The notes beneath the pieces are model-generated. The model saw nothing but the letters and a program-made list of their open reading frames with translations. It was not told the origin of the DNA and searched no databases. Below are positions 4,958 to 5,370 of a stretch of 5,370 bases of DNA, one piece after another. The stretch is taken from assembly GCA_030837935.1 (NCBI GenBank), contig JAUQXU010000195.1, positions 1-5,370 of the forward strand, given 5' to 3'. The translations under genes were made by a program, and so were the position numbers. Origin of the DNA: Candidatus Brocadia sp. (GTDB taxonomy: Bacteria > Planctomycetota > Brocadiia > Brocadiales > Brocadiaceae). Numbering within the stretch: position 1 is the stretch's first letter; each line of letters opens with the position of its first letter.

Positions 4958-5370
4958 ATGAGCACTGCATCAAAACGAACCAGGGAAAAAGTAATAAGAT
5001 TGTGGACAAGCAGAGAGGTAGAAGATTTTTATATCGGTTGGGGTATTAGCGATGAATTCCCATGGTATTCAGCCTTCTTTTACGCTCAAGGGTTAGAAAA
5101 AATTTGTAAGGCATATTTTCTCGGGAAGAGATCCTTTGAATATGAAAGCCTTTCCGAAACCGAAGCAAGGAAAAGAATCGACAAGATTGTTAGAGAATAT
5201 GGGCATTCATTAAGCCGTATGATCGAACAAATAATATCAGATAAAGAAATTTTGTTAGAAAAATATCCAAGTTATGCAGATAAAAATATTAAAGTTGTAG
5301 AAAAACCAAAGATTGAAATATTGGAGCAAGCTTATACCGAATGTAGATATCCCGTGCCAGTACCGATTTC
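4958..5370 (+). CDS. HEPN-like domain protein, 3' end beyond the window
   Basis: The frame is open from ATG 4958 to the right edge, 137 codons with no stop, so the gene is partial. AGGAAGG (4944-4950) stands seven bases before the ATG. The product is rich in charged residues and mostly helical, with no signal peptide or membrane segment. Three stretches resemble the HEPN superfamily: Q-G-L-E-K-I-C-K-A-Y-F-L-G-K (44-57, like the usual QAxEKxLKA helix), Y-G-H-S-L-S-R-M-I (81-89, like the T/G-H-D-L segment) and A-Y-T-E-C-R-Y-P-V-P (125-134, like the closing RYP motif). HEPN proteins include RNase toxins and partners of MNT nucleotidyltransferases. The ribonuclease motif R-x4-6-H is not seen in this part; the closest is R79-x3-H83. 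RNase activity is therefore not supported. No nucleotidyltransferase gene lies upstream within the window; the downstream side cannot be seen. Confidence 0.55.
   Translation, partial: MSTASKRTREKVIRLWTSREVEDFYIGWGISDEFPWYSAFFYAQGLEKICKAYFLGKRSFEYESLSETEARKRIDKIVREYGHSLSRMIEQIISDKEILLEKYPSYADKNIKVVEKPKIEILEQAYTECRYPVPVPI

Noticed and set aside
5192..5206. R79-E-Y-G-H83 as the HEPN catalytic R-x4-6-H motif
   Set aside because: The spacing is only three residues, and the G-H-S-L stretch aligns better with the structural G/T-H-D-L segment, so catalysis is not claimed.

Overview
The window is ordinary bacterial chromosome of moderate base composition, with every supported gene on the + strand. 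It reads as a housekeeping block followed by a small toxin-antitoxin and defence-like block. No rRNA, tRNA, CRISPR array or complete insertion sequence is visible. I cannot prove the organism. The protein set and the dispersed-repeat-like text between genes remind me of anammox planctomycetes (Brocadia/Kuenenia type), but that is recollection, not something the sequence shows.

Layout. Bases 2-376 are the C-terminal third of a nucleotide-sugar epimerase cut by the left edge. A likely promoter follows, then a CDP-alcohol phosphatidyltransferase of the PgsA type (470-1018). A 197-base gap then holds a candidate promoter and a compound inverted repeat that could fold as a leader RNA. It precedes a fused riboflavin gene, ribBA (1216-2445). 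The next gap (2446-2602) carries a bulged hairpin that includes the ribBA stop codon, followed by two short tandem repeats. An APC-superfamily amino acid permease (2603-4114) comes next and ends directly on a perfect palindrome (4116-4133).

From 4163 to 4803 three small genes are packed as one transcription unit: a HicB-type antitoxin with no DNA-binding domain, a HicA-type mRNA interferase, and a YgiT-type zinc-finger protein overlapping hicA by four bases. A 154-base gap with a second palindrome (4851-4875) leads to a gene running off the right edge (from 4958). Its product has the sequence hallmarks of a HEPN-like helical domain.

The first four genes serve unrelated housekeeping roles (surface sugar, phospholipid, flavin, amino acid uptake) and probably form separate transcription units. 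The most unusual part is the right-hand end, where a HicBA pair is joined to a zinc-finger protein normally seen with other toxins, beside a HEPN-like gene.
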